64,000 bases of DNA from Streptomyces genisteinicus (GCF_014489615.1 NZ_CP060825.1:4970501-5034500), one strand, 5' to 3'; shown: positions 9,987 to 20,642, numbered from the stretch's first letter. Program-made: numbers and translations. The notes: a model not told the origin generated them from the sequence alone.

Positions 9987-9992
9987 TACGCT
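9987..9992 (+). promoter_or_regulatory. Putative -10 of a leaderless nrtL transcript
   Basis: TACGCT lies six bases upstream of the nrtL GTG, which has no Shine-Dalgarno. Transcription would begin at or beside the start codon. No clear -35 is seen. Confidence 0.45.
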
Positions 9993-9998
9993 TGTGCC

Positions 9999-11069
9999 GT
10001 GACCCCCGCCGAGCTGTCCCGTACCGTCGCGCGTGCCGTGTGCCGTGCGGTCGAGGAGGGCGCGCTGGCGGTGGAGGTCCCCGAGCCGGCGAGTGTCCGC
10101 GTGGAGCGCCCGCGCCCCGGAGGCACCGGGGACTGGGCCACCGGGATCGCGCTGAAGCTCGCGGGCCCCGCGGGGCGGCCGCCCCGGGAGGTGGCCGGGG
10201 TGCTGGGCGAGCGCATCGCGCGGGCCCCCGGCATCGAACGGGTCGAGATCACCGGCCCCGGATTCCTGAACGTCACGCTGGAGGGAAGCGCCCAGCAGCG
10301 CCTGGTCGCTGCCGTGCGCGCGGCGGGGGCCGGGTACGGCATGCCCGCGGGTGCCGCGGAGGGATCGGCGCCCGGCACGCCCGGGGTGCGTCCCGCCGAC
10401 GCCCCCGCCCCCGCTGGAGACGCCTCCGACCGGCCCGAGGCCGCACAGGCACCCGGCCCGCCGCACCCCGCCCTCGGCGACCACCCCGCCCCCCGGGACC
10501 ACCCCGCCCCCCAGGACCGTGCCGCCCTCTGGGCCGAGGTGCTCGGCCGCATGGGCGCCGCCCCCGTCGCGGCGGCGCCCCGGCCCGTGCCCGCCCGCCC
10601 CGGCCTCGTGGCCGAGCTCGGGGAGGACGCCGCCCGCTGGGCCATGCTCTCCGCCGCCGCGCACGACCGCCCCCGTACCGGGGACCTCCTCGTGCAGCAC
10701 GAGCGCAACCCGCTCTTCACCGTGCGGTACGCCCACGCCCGCGCGCGGGCGCTGACCCGGGGCGCCGGCCTGCTCGGTTTCGCGGCGGCGCCCGAGGAGG
10801 TCGTCGACGCCCCCGTCCTCACGCAGGCGATCGCCGACTTCCCCGTCGTCGTTGCCGACGCCGCCCGGCTGCGCGCGCCCGACCGGCTCGCCCGGCACCT
10901 GGAGGCGACGGCCGAGGCCCTGCTGGCCTTCCAGCACGGGGTGCTGCCCGTGGGGGACGAGAAACCCTCGGCCGCCCACCGCTCCCGGCTGGCCCTCGCC
11001 GAGGCCGCCGGGACGGTGCTCGCCGGTGGCCTGTCCCTGCTCGGCATCAGCGCACCCGAACACCTGTGA
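9999..11069 (+). CDS. nrtL: ArgS-related anticodon-binding protein NrtL
   Basis: A 356-residue protein built from the two ends of arginyl-tRNA synthetase. The N-terminus (about 1-110: ELSRTVARAVCRAVEEGAL, then GFLNVTLE near 90) resembles the ArgS additional domain. The C-terminus (about 205-356) resembles the DALR anticodon-binding domain, including an arginine-rich RYAHARARALTRG helix and a final GISAPEHL close to the ArgS ending. The catalytic Rossmann domain with HIGH and KMSKS motifs is missing and is replaced by an Ala/Pro-rich linker of roughly 80 residues. It should bind tRNA-Arg or its anticodon but cannot aminoacylate. It sits just upstream of lysA, where ArgS-like genes often precede lysA in actinobacteria. 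A role is not established. Confidence 0.75.
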   Translation: MTPAELSRTVARAVCRAVEEGALAVEVPEPASVRVERPRPGGTGDWATGIALKLAGPAGRPPREVAGVLGERIARAPGIERVEITGPGFLNVTLEGSAQQRLVAAVRAAGAGYGMPAGAAEGSAPGTPGVRPADAPAPAGDASDRPEAAQAPGPPHPALGDHPAPRDHPAPQDRAALWAEVLGRMGAAPVAAAPRPVPARPGLVAELGEDAARWAMLSAAAHDRPRTGDLLVQHERNPLFTVRYAHARARALTRGAGLLGFAAAPEEVVDAPVLTQAIADFPVVVADAARLRAPDRLARHLEATAEALLAFQHGVLPVGDEKPSAAHRSRLALAEAAGTVLAGGLSLLGISAPEHL

Positions 11070-11083
11070 GATGTGAGAGACAG

Positions 11084-12475
11084 ATGAGCCGATCCGCACA
11101 CCCCGCCGGTCCCCGTCACGCGGACGTCCTCCCCGAGGGCCACTGGACCGCGCCGCCGGCCGACCTGAACGCCCTCGACGAGAAGGTGTGGGCGAGGACG
11201 GTCAGCCGCAACGACGAGGGCACCGTGACCGTCGGGGGGATCGAAGTGACCCGGCTGGCCGAGGAGTTCGGCACGCCCGCCTACTTCCTCGACGAGACGG
11301 ACTTCCGGGCCCGCTGCCGCGCCTGGGCGGAGGCGTTCGGCAAGGACGCGGACGTCTTCTACGCCGGCAAGGCGTTCCTGAGCCGCGCGGTGGTGCGCTG
11401 GCTGAAGGAGGAGGGGCTGAACCTGGACGTGTGTTCCGGGGGAGAGCTGGCGACCGCCCTCGACGCCGGGATGCCGGCCGAACGCATCGCCTTCCACGGC
11501 AACAACAAGTCGGAGGGCGAGATCCGCCGCGCGGTCGGGGCCGGGGTCGGCCGGATCGTGCTCGACTCGTTCCAGGAGATCGCGCGGGTCGCGCACATCG
11601 CCCAGGAGGCCGGCGTCCGCCAGCGGGTGCAGATCCGGGTGACGGTCGGCGTCGAGGCCCACACCCACGAGTTCATCGCCACGGCGCACGAGGACCAGAA
11701 GTTCGGCATCGCGCTGGCCGGCGGGCAGGCCGCCGAGGCGGTGCGCCGGGCGCTGCGGCTGGACGGCCTGGAGCTCATCGGCATCCACTCGCACATCGGC
11801 TCGCAGATCTTCGACATGGCCGGGTTCGAGGTGTCGGCACGCCGGGTGGTGCAGCTGCTGGCCGAGGTGCGCGACGAGCACGGCGTGGAACTTCCGGAGA
11901 TCGACCTCGGCGGCGGCCTCGGCATCGCCTACACGTCCGACGACGACCCGCGCGAGCCGCACGAGATCGCGAAGGCGCTCGGCGAGATCGTCACCCGCGA
12001 GTGCGAGGCGGCCGGGCTGCGGACGCCGCGGATCTCGGTGGAGCCGGGGCGCGCGATCGTCGGCCCGACGGCGTTCACGCTGTACGAGGTCGGCACGGTC
12101 AAGCCGCTGGAAGGGCTGCGGACCTACGTGAGCGTCGACGGCGGGATGTCCGACAACATCCGCACCGCGCTCTACGACGCCGAGTACAGCGTGGCTCTGG
12201 TGTCGCGGACGTCCGACGCGGAGCCGATGCTGAGCCGGGTCGTCGGCAAGCACTGCGAGAGTGGTGACATCGTGGTCAAGGACGCGTTCCTGCCCGCCGA
12301 CCTGGCGCCCGGCGACCTGATCGCCGTACCGGCCACCGGCGCGTACTGCCGCTCCATGGCCAGCAACTACAACCACGCCCTGCGTCCCCCGGTGGTCGCC
12401 GTGCGCGACGGCGCGGCGCGGGTGATCGTCCGGCGCGAGACGGAGGAAGATCTCCTGCGTCTCGATGTCGGATAG
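11084..12475 (+). CDS. lysA: Diaminopimelate decarboxylase
   Basis: A 463-residue fold-III PLP enzyme converting meso-diaminopimelate to lysine, the last step of lysine synthesis. The PLP lysine is K96 in VFYAGKAFLS. Also visible are the phosphate-binding glycines in DLGGGLGI, the HSHIGSQI segment, EPGRAIVG, and the substrate-binding CESGDI near residue 395, with YCRSMASNYN close to the C-terminus. The start is ATG 11084, 14 bases after the nrtL stop, with GAGAGA upstream. The gene leads the hom-thrC cluster for aspartate-family amino acids. A 95-base gap separates it from hom, so hom may have its own promoter. Confidence 0.95.
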   Translation: MSRSAHPAGPRHADVLPEGHWTAPPADLNALDEKVWARTVSRNDEGTVTVGGIEVTRLAEEFGTPAYFLDETDFRARCRAWAEAFGKDADVFYAGKAFLSRAVVRWLKEEGLNLDVCSGGELATALDAGMPAERIAFHGNNKSEGEIRRAVGAGVGRIVLDSFQEIARVAHIAQEAGVRQRVQIRVTVGVEAHTHEFIATAHEDQKFGIALAGGQAAEAVRRALRLDGLELIGIHSHIGSQIFDMAGFEVSARRVVQLLAEVRDEHGVELPEIDLGGGLGIAYTSDDDPREPHEIAKALGEIVTRECEAAGLRTPRISVEPGRAIVGPTAFTLYEVGTVKPLEGLRTYVSVDGGMSDNIRTALYDAEYSVALVSRTSDAEPMLSRVVGKHCESGDIVVKDAFLPADLAPGDLIAVPATGAYCRSMASNYNHALRPPVVAVRDGAARVIVRRETEEDLLRLDVG

Positions 12476-12570
12476 CTGAGATAGATGTCTCGCATGCCGG
12501 ACGGAGGACAGAAACTCCGGTCCGGTGGGTGAGACTGGTCGAACCGTAGAAGGAAACGAAACGAGGTCGG

Positions 12571-13863
12571 ATGATGCGTACGCGTCCGCTGAAGGTGGCG
12601 CTGCTGGGCTGTGGTGTGGTCGGCTCAGAGGTGGCGCGACTCATGACGACGCACGCGGACGACCTCGCCGCGCGTATCGGGGCCCCGGTGGAGCTGGCCG
12701 GGGTCGCCGTGCGCCGCCCCCAGAAGGTGCGCGAGGGCATCGCCCCCGAGCTGGTCACCACCGACGCCGCCGCGCTCGTCTCCCGGGACGACATCGACGT
12801 CGTCGTCGAGGTCATCGGCGGCATCGAACCGGCGCGCACGCTCATCACCACCGCCTTCGAGCACGGCGCGTCCGTGGTCTCCGCCAACAAGGCGCTGCTC
12901 GCCGAGGACGGCGCGACCCTGTACGAGGCGGCCGAGAAGCACGGCCGCGACCTGTACTTCGAGGCCGCGGTCGCCGGCGCCATCCCGCTGATCCGCCCGC
13001 TGCGCGAGTCCCTGGCGGGCGACAAGGTCAACCGGGTGCTCGGCATCGTCAACGGCACCACCAACTTCATCCTCGACAAGATGGAGCGCACCGGCGCCGG
13101 CTACTCGGAGGCGCTCGACGAGGCGACCGCCCTCGGGTACGCGGAGGCCGACCCCACCGCCGACGTGGAGGGCTTCGACGCCGCCGCGAAGGCCGCGATC
13201 CTCGCGGGGATCGCCTTCCACACCCGGGTGCGCCTCGACGACGTGCACCGCGAGGGCATCACCGAGGTCACCGCCGCCGACATGGCGTCCGCGAAACGCA
13301 TGGGGTGCACCGTCAAGCTGCTCGCCATCTGCGAGCGCGCGGCCGACGGGCGGTCGGTGACCGCCCGGGTGCATCCCGCGATGATCCCGCTCAGCCACCC
13401 GCTGGCCTCCGTCCGCGAGGCGTACAACGCGGTCTTCGTCGAGGCGGAGGCGGCCGGCCGGCTGATGTTCTACGGTCCCGGCGCGGGCGGCTCGCCCACC
13501 GCGTCCGCGGTCCTCGGCGACCTGGTCGCCGTGTGCCGCAACAAGCTCGCCCAGGCAACGGGGCCGGGCGAGTCCGCGTACACGCAGCTGCCCGTGAGTC
13601 ACATGGGCGACGTGGTCACGCGGTACCACATCAGTCTCGACGTGGCCGACAAGCCGGGCGTGCTCGCCCAGGTCGCGACGGTCTTCGCCGAGCACGGCGT
13701 ATCGATCGACACGGTCCGCCAGAAGGGCAAGGACGGCGAGGCGTCCCTCGTCGTCGTCACCCACCGCGCGCCCGACGCCGCCCTCTCCGGGACCGTCGAG
13801 GCGCTGCGCAAGCTCGACACCGTGCGCGGTGTCGCCAGCATCATGCGTGTTGAAGGGGAGTAA
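12571..13863 (+). CDS. hom: Homoserine dehydrogenase
   Basis: A 430-residue monofunctional enzyme that reduces aspartate semialdehyde to homoserine with NAD(P)H. The nucleotide-binding loop is LLGCGVVGSEV at the N-terminus. The catalytic region has NGTTNFIL and DPTADVEGFDAAAKA. A C-terminal ACT domain (about 350-430, including DKPGVLAQVATVFAEHG) is typical of feedback inhibition by threonine. Two consecutive ATG codons begin the frame; 12571 is taken with the purine-rich AACGAGG upstream. Only seven bases separate its TAA from thrC, so the two are co-transcribed. Confidence 0.95.
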   Translation: MMRTRPLKVALLGCGVVGSEVARLMTTHADDLAARIGAPVELAGVAVRRPQKVREGIAPELVTTDAAALVSRDDIDVVVEVIGGIEPARTLITTAFEHGASVVSANKALLAEDGATLYEAAEKHGRDLYFEAAVAGAIPLIRPLRESLAGDKVNRVLGIVNGTTNFILDKMERTGAGYSEALDEATALGYAEADPTADVEGFDAAAKAAILAGIAFHTRVRLDDVHREGITEVTAADMASAKRMGCTVKLLAICERAADGRSVTARVHPAMIPLSHPLASVREAYNAVFVEAEAAGRLMFYGPGAGGSPTASAVLGDLVAVCRNKLAQATGPGESAYTQLPVSHMGDVVTRYHISLDVADKPGVLAQVATVFAEHGVSIDTVRQKGKDGEASLVVVTHRAPDAALSGTVEALRKLDTVRGVASIMRVEGE

Positions 13864-13870
13864 GGGACCC

Positions 13871-14938
13871 ATGACAAACGGCACCCACCAGTGGCGCGGC
13901 ATCATCGAGGAGTACCGGGACCGCCTTCCGGTCACGGACACGACGCCGGTCGTCACGCTCCGTGAGGGTGGCACGCCGCTCGTCCCGGCGCAGGTCCTCT
14001 CCGAGCGCACGGGCTGCGAGGTGCATCTCAAGGTCGAGGGCGCCAACCCCACCGGGTCCTTCAAGGACCGCGGCATGACGATGGCGATCACCCGTGCGAA
14101 GGAGGAGGGCGCGCAGGCCGTCATCTGCGCCTCCACCGGCAACACCTCCGCCTCCGCGGCCGCCTACGCGGTGCGCGCGGGCATGGTCTGCGCGGTGCTC
14201 GTGCCGCAGGGCAAGATCGCGCTCGGCAAGATGGGCCAGGCGCTGGTCTACGGCTCGCGCATCCTCCAGGTCGACGGCAACTTCGACGACTGCCTGAACC
14301 TGGCCCGGGCCCTGTCGGAGAACTACCCGGTGGCGCTGGTCAATTCGGTCAACCCGTACCGCATCGAGGGCCAGAAGACGGCCTCCTTCGAGATCGTGGA
14401 CGCCCTCGGCGACGCCCCCGACATCCATGTGCTGCCGGTCGGCAACGCCGGCAACATCACGGCGTACTGGAAGGGGTACACGGAGTACGCCGCGGACGGC
14501 GTGTCCGCCCGCAAGCCGCGGATGTGGGGTTTCCAGGCGTCCGGGTCCGCGCCGATCGTGCGCGGCGAGGTCGTCAAGGACCCGTCGACGATCGCCACCG
14601 CCATCCGCATCGGCAACCCGGCGTCGTGGACGCAGGCGCTGGCCGCGCGCGACGACTCCGGCGGCTTCATCGACGAGGTGACGGACCGTGAGATCCTGCG
14701 CGCCTACCGTCTGTTGGCCTCGCAGGAGGGCGTCTTCGTCGAGCCCGCCTCGGCCGCGTCGGTGGCCGGTCTGCTGAAGGCGGCCGAGCAGGGCAAGGTC
14801 GACCCGGGCCAGCGGATCGTCTGCACCGTCACCGGCAACGGGCTCAAGGACCCCGACTGGGCCGTCGCCGGCGCGCCGCAGCCGGTCACCGTCCCGGTCG
14901 ACGCCTCCGCCGCCGCCGAGCGCCTCGGCCTCGCCTGA
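13871..14938 (+). CDS. thrC: Threonine synthase
   Basis: A 355-residue fold-II PLP enzyme turning O-phosphohomoserine into threonine. The PLP lysine is K65 in NPTGSFKDRGM. The glycine-rich phosphate loop LPVGNAGNITAYWKGY is near residue 195 and the substrate loop CASTGNTSASAAAYA near 85. Its length fits the short class of threonine synthases. The ATG at 13871 follows hom by seven bases and has GGGGAG within the hom 3' end. thrB is next but separated by 391 bases. Confidence 0.95.
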   Translation: MTNGTHQWRGIIEEYRDRLPVTDTTPVVTLREGGTPLVPAQVLSERTGCEVHLKVEGANPTGSFKDRGMTMAITRAKEEGAQAVICASTGNTSASAAAYAVRAGMVCAVLVPQGKIALGKMGQALVYGSRILQVDGNFDDCLNLARALSENYPVALVNSVNPYRIEGQKTASFEIVDALGDAPDIHVLPVGNAGNITAYWKGYTEYAADGVSARKPRMWGFQASGSAPIVRGEVVKDPSTIATAIRIGNPASWTQALAARDDSGGFIDEVTDREILRAYRLLASQEGVFVEPASAASVAGLLKAAEQGKVDPGQRIVCTVTGNGLKDPDWAVAGAPQPVTVPVDASAAAERLGLA

Positions 14939-15329
14939 CGGGCCGCCCGGCATCCGTACCGGCCGCGCGCCGGTACGGACGCCGTGCCCCCGGGGGGCGA
15001 CGGTGCGGCTCAAGAGCCGTCCGCCGCCCCCGCGTTGACTCCCCGCGCCGCGTCCCCGGCACATGCCGGAGGAATGTCTGCATGGTAAATCCGGGCAACC
15101 GGGACAACGTGTCGCGCGGGGGGCACGGACGGGCCCGCGACACGCATCGTGCGCCTCCTGTGCGCCCTATGTCGCAGGTGAACCTTCCTTCGATAGGCTG
15201 TACCCGAACCCGTCCGCCGCATATGCCGTGCGGCTTGCCGCCGCCGTTGCCGCCCCGGGTCCGGGTGTTCGTACCTCTCGGAACATCCCGTACATCCCGC
15301 AGTTCAGAACCAAGGAGAAACGTCGAGCG
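14939..15329 (+). other. thrC-thrB intergenic region with promoter-like elements
   Basis: This 391-base gap is unusual within a biosynthetic cluster. TAGGCT at 15194-15199 is a good Streptomyces -10, with no clear -35, and would give a leader of about 130 bases for thrB. A perfect GGAGGAA (15068-15074) lies seven bases before an ATG at 15082. The frame it opens runs out of phase into thrB to 15681, so it is either a leader reading frame or chance. I see no run of threonine or isoleucine codons typical of an attenuator peptide. Confidence 0.4.
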
Positions 15330-16250
15330 ATGGCCGGTCCAGCGTTCCGCGCCGCCGCTGTCCGGGTGCGCGTCCCCGCCACCAGCGCCAATCTCGGTCC
15401 GGGCTTCGACGCCCTCGGACTGTCGCTCGGCCTGTACGACGACGTCGTCGTACGGGTCGCGGACTCCGGTCTGCACATCGACATCGCGGGCGAGGGCGAG
15501 GACAGCCTGCCGCGCGACGAGAACCACCTGCTGGTGCGCTCCCTGCGCACGGCCTTCGACCTGCTCGGCGGGCAGCCGCGCGGCCTCGAGGTCGTCTGCG
15601 CCAACCGCATCCCGCACGGCCGCGGCCTCGGCTCGTCGTCCGCCGCCATCTGCGCCGGCATCGTCGCCGCCCGTGCCGTGACGATAGGCGGCGACGCCCG
15701 CCTCGACGACGCGGCCCTGCTGGAGCTCGCGACCGAGATCGAGGGCCACCCGGACAACGTGGCCGCCTGCCTGCTCGGCGGTTTCACCCTCGCCTGGACC
15801 GAGGCCGGCGCCGCCAGGGCGATCAGGATGGACCCCTCGGATTCCGTCGTTCCGGTGGTTTTCGTGCCGGGCAGGCCGGTGCTCACCGAGACCGCCCGCG
15901 GCCTCCTGCCGCGCACCGTCCCGCACGTCGACGCCGCCGCCAACGCCGGGCGCTCCGCGCTCCTCGTCGAGGCCCTGACCAGGCGTCCCGAACTGCTGCT
16001 CCCGGCCACCGAGGACCGGCTCCACCAGGAGTACCGGGCCCCCGCGATGCCCGAGAGCATCGCGCTGGTCAACCGACTGCGCGCCGACGGCGTCCCCGCG
16101 GTCATCTCCGGTGCGGGACCGACGGTCCTGGCACTGGCCGAGGACGGTGCGGCCGACAAGGTCGCGCTGCTGGCGGGCGAGGGCTGGGCCGCGAACCGGC
16201 TCGCCTTCGACGCGGCGGGGGCGAGCGTCATGCCGCTGTCCCCGCAGTGA
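15330..16250 (+). CDS. thrB: Homoserine kinase
   Basis: A 306-residue GHMP-family kinase that phosphorylates homoserine for threonine synthase. The N-terminal substrate motif is PATSANLGPGFDALGLSLGL (about 11-30). The ATP-binding GHMP loop is PHGRGLGSSSAAICAG near residue 90, and the third motif is ISGAGPTVLAL near the C-terminus. The ATG at 15330 has AAGGAG upstream. It follows thrC but carries its own upstream region. The length is normal for the family. Confidence 0.95.
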   Translation: MAGPAFRAAAVRVRVPATSANLGPGFDALGLSLGLYDDVVVRVADSGLHIDIAGEGEDSLPRDENHLLVRSLRTAFDLLGGQPRGLEVVCANRIPHGRGLGSSSAAICAGIVAARAVTIGGDARLDDAALLELATEIEGHPDNVAACLLGGFTLAWTEAGAARAIRMDPSDSVVPVVFVPGRPVLTETARGLLPRTVPHVDAAANAGRSALLVEALTRRPELLLPATEDRLHQEYRAPAMPESIALVNRLRADGVPAVISGAGPTVLALAEDGAADKVALLAGEGWAANRLAFDAAGASVMPLSPQ

Positions 16251-16644
16251 TCGACGATTGCCGGTGAGTGAGAGGGGGAATGTTTGTTGGAGCCGGTAGT
16301 GTTAACCTCAAGTCTGCAACCGTCGTCGAATCGGCGCGGTGCTGCGCGTCCCGTAGCGGGACCACCATTCTTCCGGGAGCCTCCCACACTGCCTGAGCAG
16401 CCTGCCTGAGCAGTGTCGAGCACGCTCCGGAACCGGCACGACACCCCTCGCTCAGCCAGGAGAGTGGGTCGAGCAGGGGGTCATCGGGCCGGGCCTTGCA
16501 CGTCTTGCATGTCTATCTCTCCGCCGTTGATCTGCACCGGCGGGACCACCGCTCCGACACGGTCCGTACCCCGGGACCACCGTCGGACAGCACAACCGGT
16601 CGCCGAGCCAGAAGGCCGACGTCCGCTCCAGGGAAGGACCCTTC
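16251..16644 (+). promoter_or_regulatory. rho promoter and long leader
   Basis: Nearly 400 bases precede rho. TAGTGT at 16297-16302, in the local AT-rich patch GTAGTGTTAACC, is the best -10, leaving a leader of about 335 bases. The leader holds a direct repeat GCCTGAGCAG (16391-16400 and 16404-16413) enclosed by a 7-bp stem (16386-16392 with 16410-16416). A C-rich, G-poor stretch at 16530-16600 could act as a Rho loading site. This is consistent with Rho autoregulation, but that is inference. Confidence 0.45.
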
Positions 16645-18672
<2,028 letters not shown>

Positions 18673-18689
18673 GAGAGCTTCACCACAGC

Positions 18690-18715
18690 CCGGGGGCTCG
18701 TCCGCGAGCCCCCGG
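18690..18715 (+). terminator. Terminator after rho
   Basis: An 11-bp perfect stem (18690-18700 with 18705-18715) and a TCCG tetraloop lie about 18 bases after the rho stop. There is no T-tract. Confidence 0.75.
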
Positions 18716-18947
18716 CGCCTCCCTCCCCGCCCGGGAAGCACCAGGTGGGACGGGGGAAGCGGCTCGCTCCTGTGCCCATCGCGCCCGCGCGGTGGGCACA
18801 CGTCGTTCTCAGAGGGATCTCAGACGCCCGTGCGACGCTGAGGGATGCTTCACCGTCCCCGGGACAGACGGACATGTGCCGGACACCGCGTCCGGCGCAC
18901 GCCGGACGCCCGGCGCGTACGGGGTCCCCGACAGAGCCGAGGAGAGC

Positions 18948-20087
18948 ATGACCGAGCAGAGCAGCAGCAGGAACGGCGGCCGGATACGCGGCGGCGGCAC
19001 ACGGCGCAGGCCGCCGTCGACCGCCCGCCGGGTCACCGCCGTCGCCGCCTTCTCGGCCGCCGCCCTGCTGCTCGCCGGCGGCACCGGTCTCGGCTACGTC
19101 TACTTCAAGGTCAACGGCAACCTGGAGGGCGTCGACATCGACCAGGCCCTCGGCACCGAGCGGCCCAAGAACCTCGACGACGGCTCGATGGACATCCTCG
19201 TCCTCGGCTCCGACTCCCGCGCCGGCGACAACTCCGAGTACGGCCGCGACGAGGGCGGCGCCCGGTCCGACACCGCGATGGTCGTCCACGTCCACCAGGG
19301 CCACAAGAAGGCGTCCGTGGTGTCCATCCCCCGCGACACCCTCGTGCAGCGCCCCGACTGCACCCGCGCCGACGGCACCGACGCCCCCGGCGCCCGGCGG
19401 GCCATGTTCAACACCGCCTACGAGACCGGGGGACCTGCCTGCGCGGTGAAGACCGTCGAGGCCATGTCCGGCATCCGCATGGACCACTACCTGGAGATCG
19501 ACTTCGACGGCTTCAAGGGCCTGATCGACGAACTCGGGGGCGTGGAGATCACGACGACCGAGCCCATCGACGACCCGAAGAGCCACCTCTCGCTCGACCC
19601 CGGCACCCACACCCTCGACGGCGAGCAGGCCCTCGGCCTGGTGCGCACCCGCAAGAGCGTCGGCGACGGCAGCGACCTCGGCCGCATCCAGCTCCAGCAG
19701 GCCTTCGTCAAGGCCCTCGTCGACCAGGTCAGGGACGTCGGGGTGGTCAGCAACCCGAAGAAGCTCCTGGACCTCGCCGACACCGCGACCAAGGCGATCA
19801 CCCCCGACTCCGGACTCGACTCCGTCAACGAACTGACCGGGTTCGCCCGCAGCCTGGGCGGGCTCGGCTCCGAGGACGTCCGCATGGTCACCATGCCGGT
19901 CCGCTACGACCCCCGGGACCCCAACCGCGTGGTCCCCGTCGAGACGGGCGCCGCGCAGGTCTGGCGCGCCCTCAAGCAGGACCTGCCGATCCCGGACACC
20001 GCGCTCGCCGGCTCCGCCGGCGACAAGGGCGACGCGAAGGACGTGGTCGCCGGAGCGGGCCCGAGCCCGAGCCCGAGCGCCGGGTGA
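18948..20087 (+). CDS. LytR-CpsA-Psr (LCP) family cell-wall glycopolymer ligase
   Basis: A 379-residue membrane-anchored protein. A basic cytoplasmic start (GGTRRRPPSTARR) precedes one transmembrane helix at about residues 30-52. The extracytoplasmic LCP domain begins with MDILVLGSDSRAG, continues SDTAMVVHVHQGHKKASVVS with IPRDTLV, and has LVRTRKSVGDGSDLGRIQLQ further on; the Asp and Arg residues of these motifs bind the lipid pyrophosphate. LCP enzymes attach teichoic or other anionic polymers to peptidoglycan. The ATG at 18948 has GAGGAGAG upstream. A terminator separates it from rho. The C-terminus is a Ser/Pro-rich tail. Confidence 0.9.
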   Translation: MTEQSSSRNGGRIRGGGTRRRPPSTARRVTAVAAFSAAALLLAGGTGLGYVYFKVNGNLEGVDIDQALGTERPKNLDDGSMDILVLGSDSRAGDNSEYGRDEGGARSDTAMVVHVHQGHKKASVVSIPRDTLVQRPDCTRADGTDAPGARRAMFNTAYETGGPACAVKTVEAMSGIRMDHYLEIDFDGFKGLIDELGGVEITTTEPIDDPKSHLSLDPGTHTLDGEQALGLVRTRKSVGDGSDLGRIQLQQAFVKALVDQVRDVGVVSNPKKLLDLADTATKAITPDSGLDSVNELTGFARSLGGLGSEDVRMVTMPVRYDPRDPNRVVPVETGAAQVWRALKQDLPIPDTALAGSAGDKGDAKDVVAGAGPSPSPSAG

Positions 20088-20175
20088 CGGCGGGCGGCCG
20101 GGCGGTGGCGCCGGGTGACGGCGGACGCCGGCGGCGCGAGGCCGTAAGGAATCTCCCTACCCCCGCGGGCCCGGG

Positions 20176-20201
20176 GGAATACCTCGGGGGTCCCCCCGGT
20201 T
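20176..20201 (+). promoter_or_regulatory. SigR-type promoter of rpmE
   Basis: GGAAT (20176-20180), exactly 18 bases, then GTT (20199-20201) match the thiol-stress sigma factor SigR consensus GGAAT-N18-GTT. rpmE is a known SigR target in S. coelicolor from published work. Transcription would start near 20207, about 100 bases before rpmE. Confidence 0.75.
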
Positions 20202-20304
20202 TTGGGAGATACGGCCGGTCCTGGCAGACTGGTACGTCGGCCCCGGTTCACGCACCCGCATCCCGCGCGTGCGACCCGGCGCCCTCCGGAACCTAGGAGA
20301 CACC

Positions 20305-20526
20305 TTGAAGCGCGACATCCACCCCGAGTACGTCGAGACCCAGGTCAGCTGCACCTGCGGCGCGTCGTTCACCACCCGCAGCACGATCGACGGCGGCACC
20401 ATCCGTGCCGAGGTCTGCTCCGAGTGCCACCCGTTCTACACGGGCAAGCAGAAGATCCTCGACACCGGTGGCCGTGTGGCCCGCTTCGAGGCCCGCTTCG
20501 GCAAGGCTGCCGGCTCCAAGAAGTAG
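20305..20526 (+). CDS. rpmE: 50S ribosomal protein bL31, zinc-binding form
   Basis: A 73-residue ribosomal protein with the four-cysteine zinc site of the C+ form: CTC near residue 16 and CSEC near 37. The ending HPFYTGKQKILDTGGRVARF is classical bL31. The start is TTG at 20305, with TAGGAGA seven bases upstream. The gene is monocistronic, between a SigR-type promoter and a strong terminator at 20538-20578. Zinc release on thiol oxidation explains why the gene belongs to the disulphide-stress response in related species. Confidence 0.96.
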   Translation: MKRDIHPEYVETQVSCTCGASFTTRSTIDGGTIRAEVCSECHPFYTGKQKILDTGGRVARFEARFGKAAGSKK

Positions 20527-20537
20527 CGAGCCACTGC

Positions 20538-20578
20538 GCCGGTCCCCGGCCGCCCCGTCCGGGGAGGCCGGGGCCGGC
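20538..20578 (+). terminator. Terminator after rpmE
   Basis: A two-part stem, GCCGG (20538-20542) with CCGGC (20574-20578) and CCCCGGCC (20544-20551) with GGCCGGGG (20566-20573), followed by GCTTTGTCCGTT. It separates rpmE from prfA. Confidence 0.75.
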
Positions 20579-20642
20579 GCTTTGTCCGTTCCGAGCAGCA
20601 GCCCCCCTTCGCGCCAGCGTCACGGAAACCAGGAGCCCCCGC

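Noticed and set aside
14939..15329. Threonine attenuator leader before thrB
   Set aside because: No peptide with runs of Thr or Ile codons and no terminator/antiterminator pair could be found.
20183..20203. Hairpin followed by TTTT, resembling an intrinsic terminator of the LCP gene
   Set aside because: It coincides exactly with the N18 spacer and GTT of the SigR-type rpmE promoter; the promoter match is stronger and the stem is only five base pairs.
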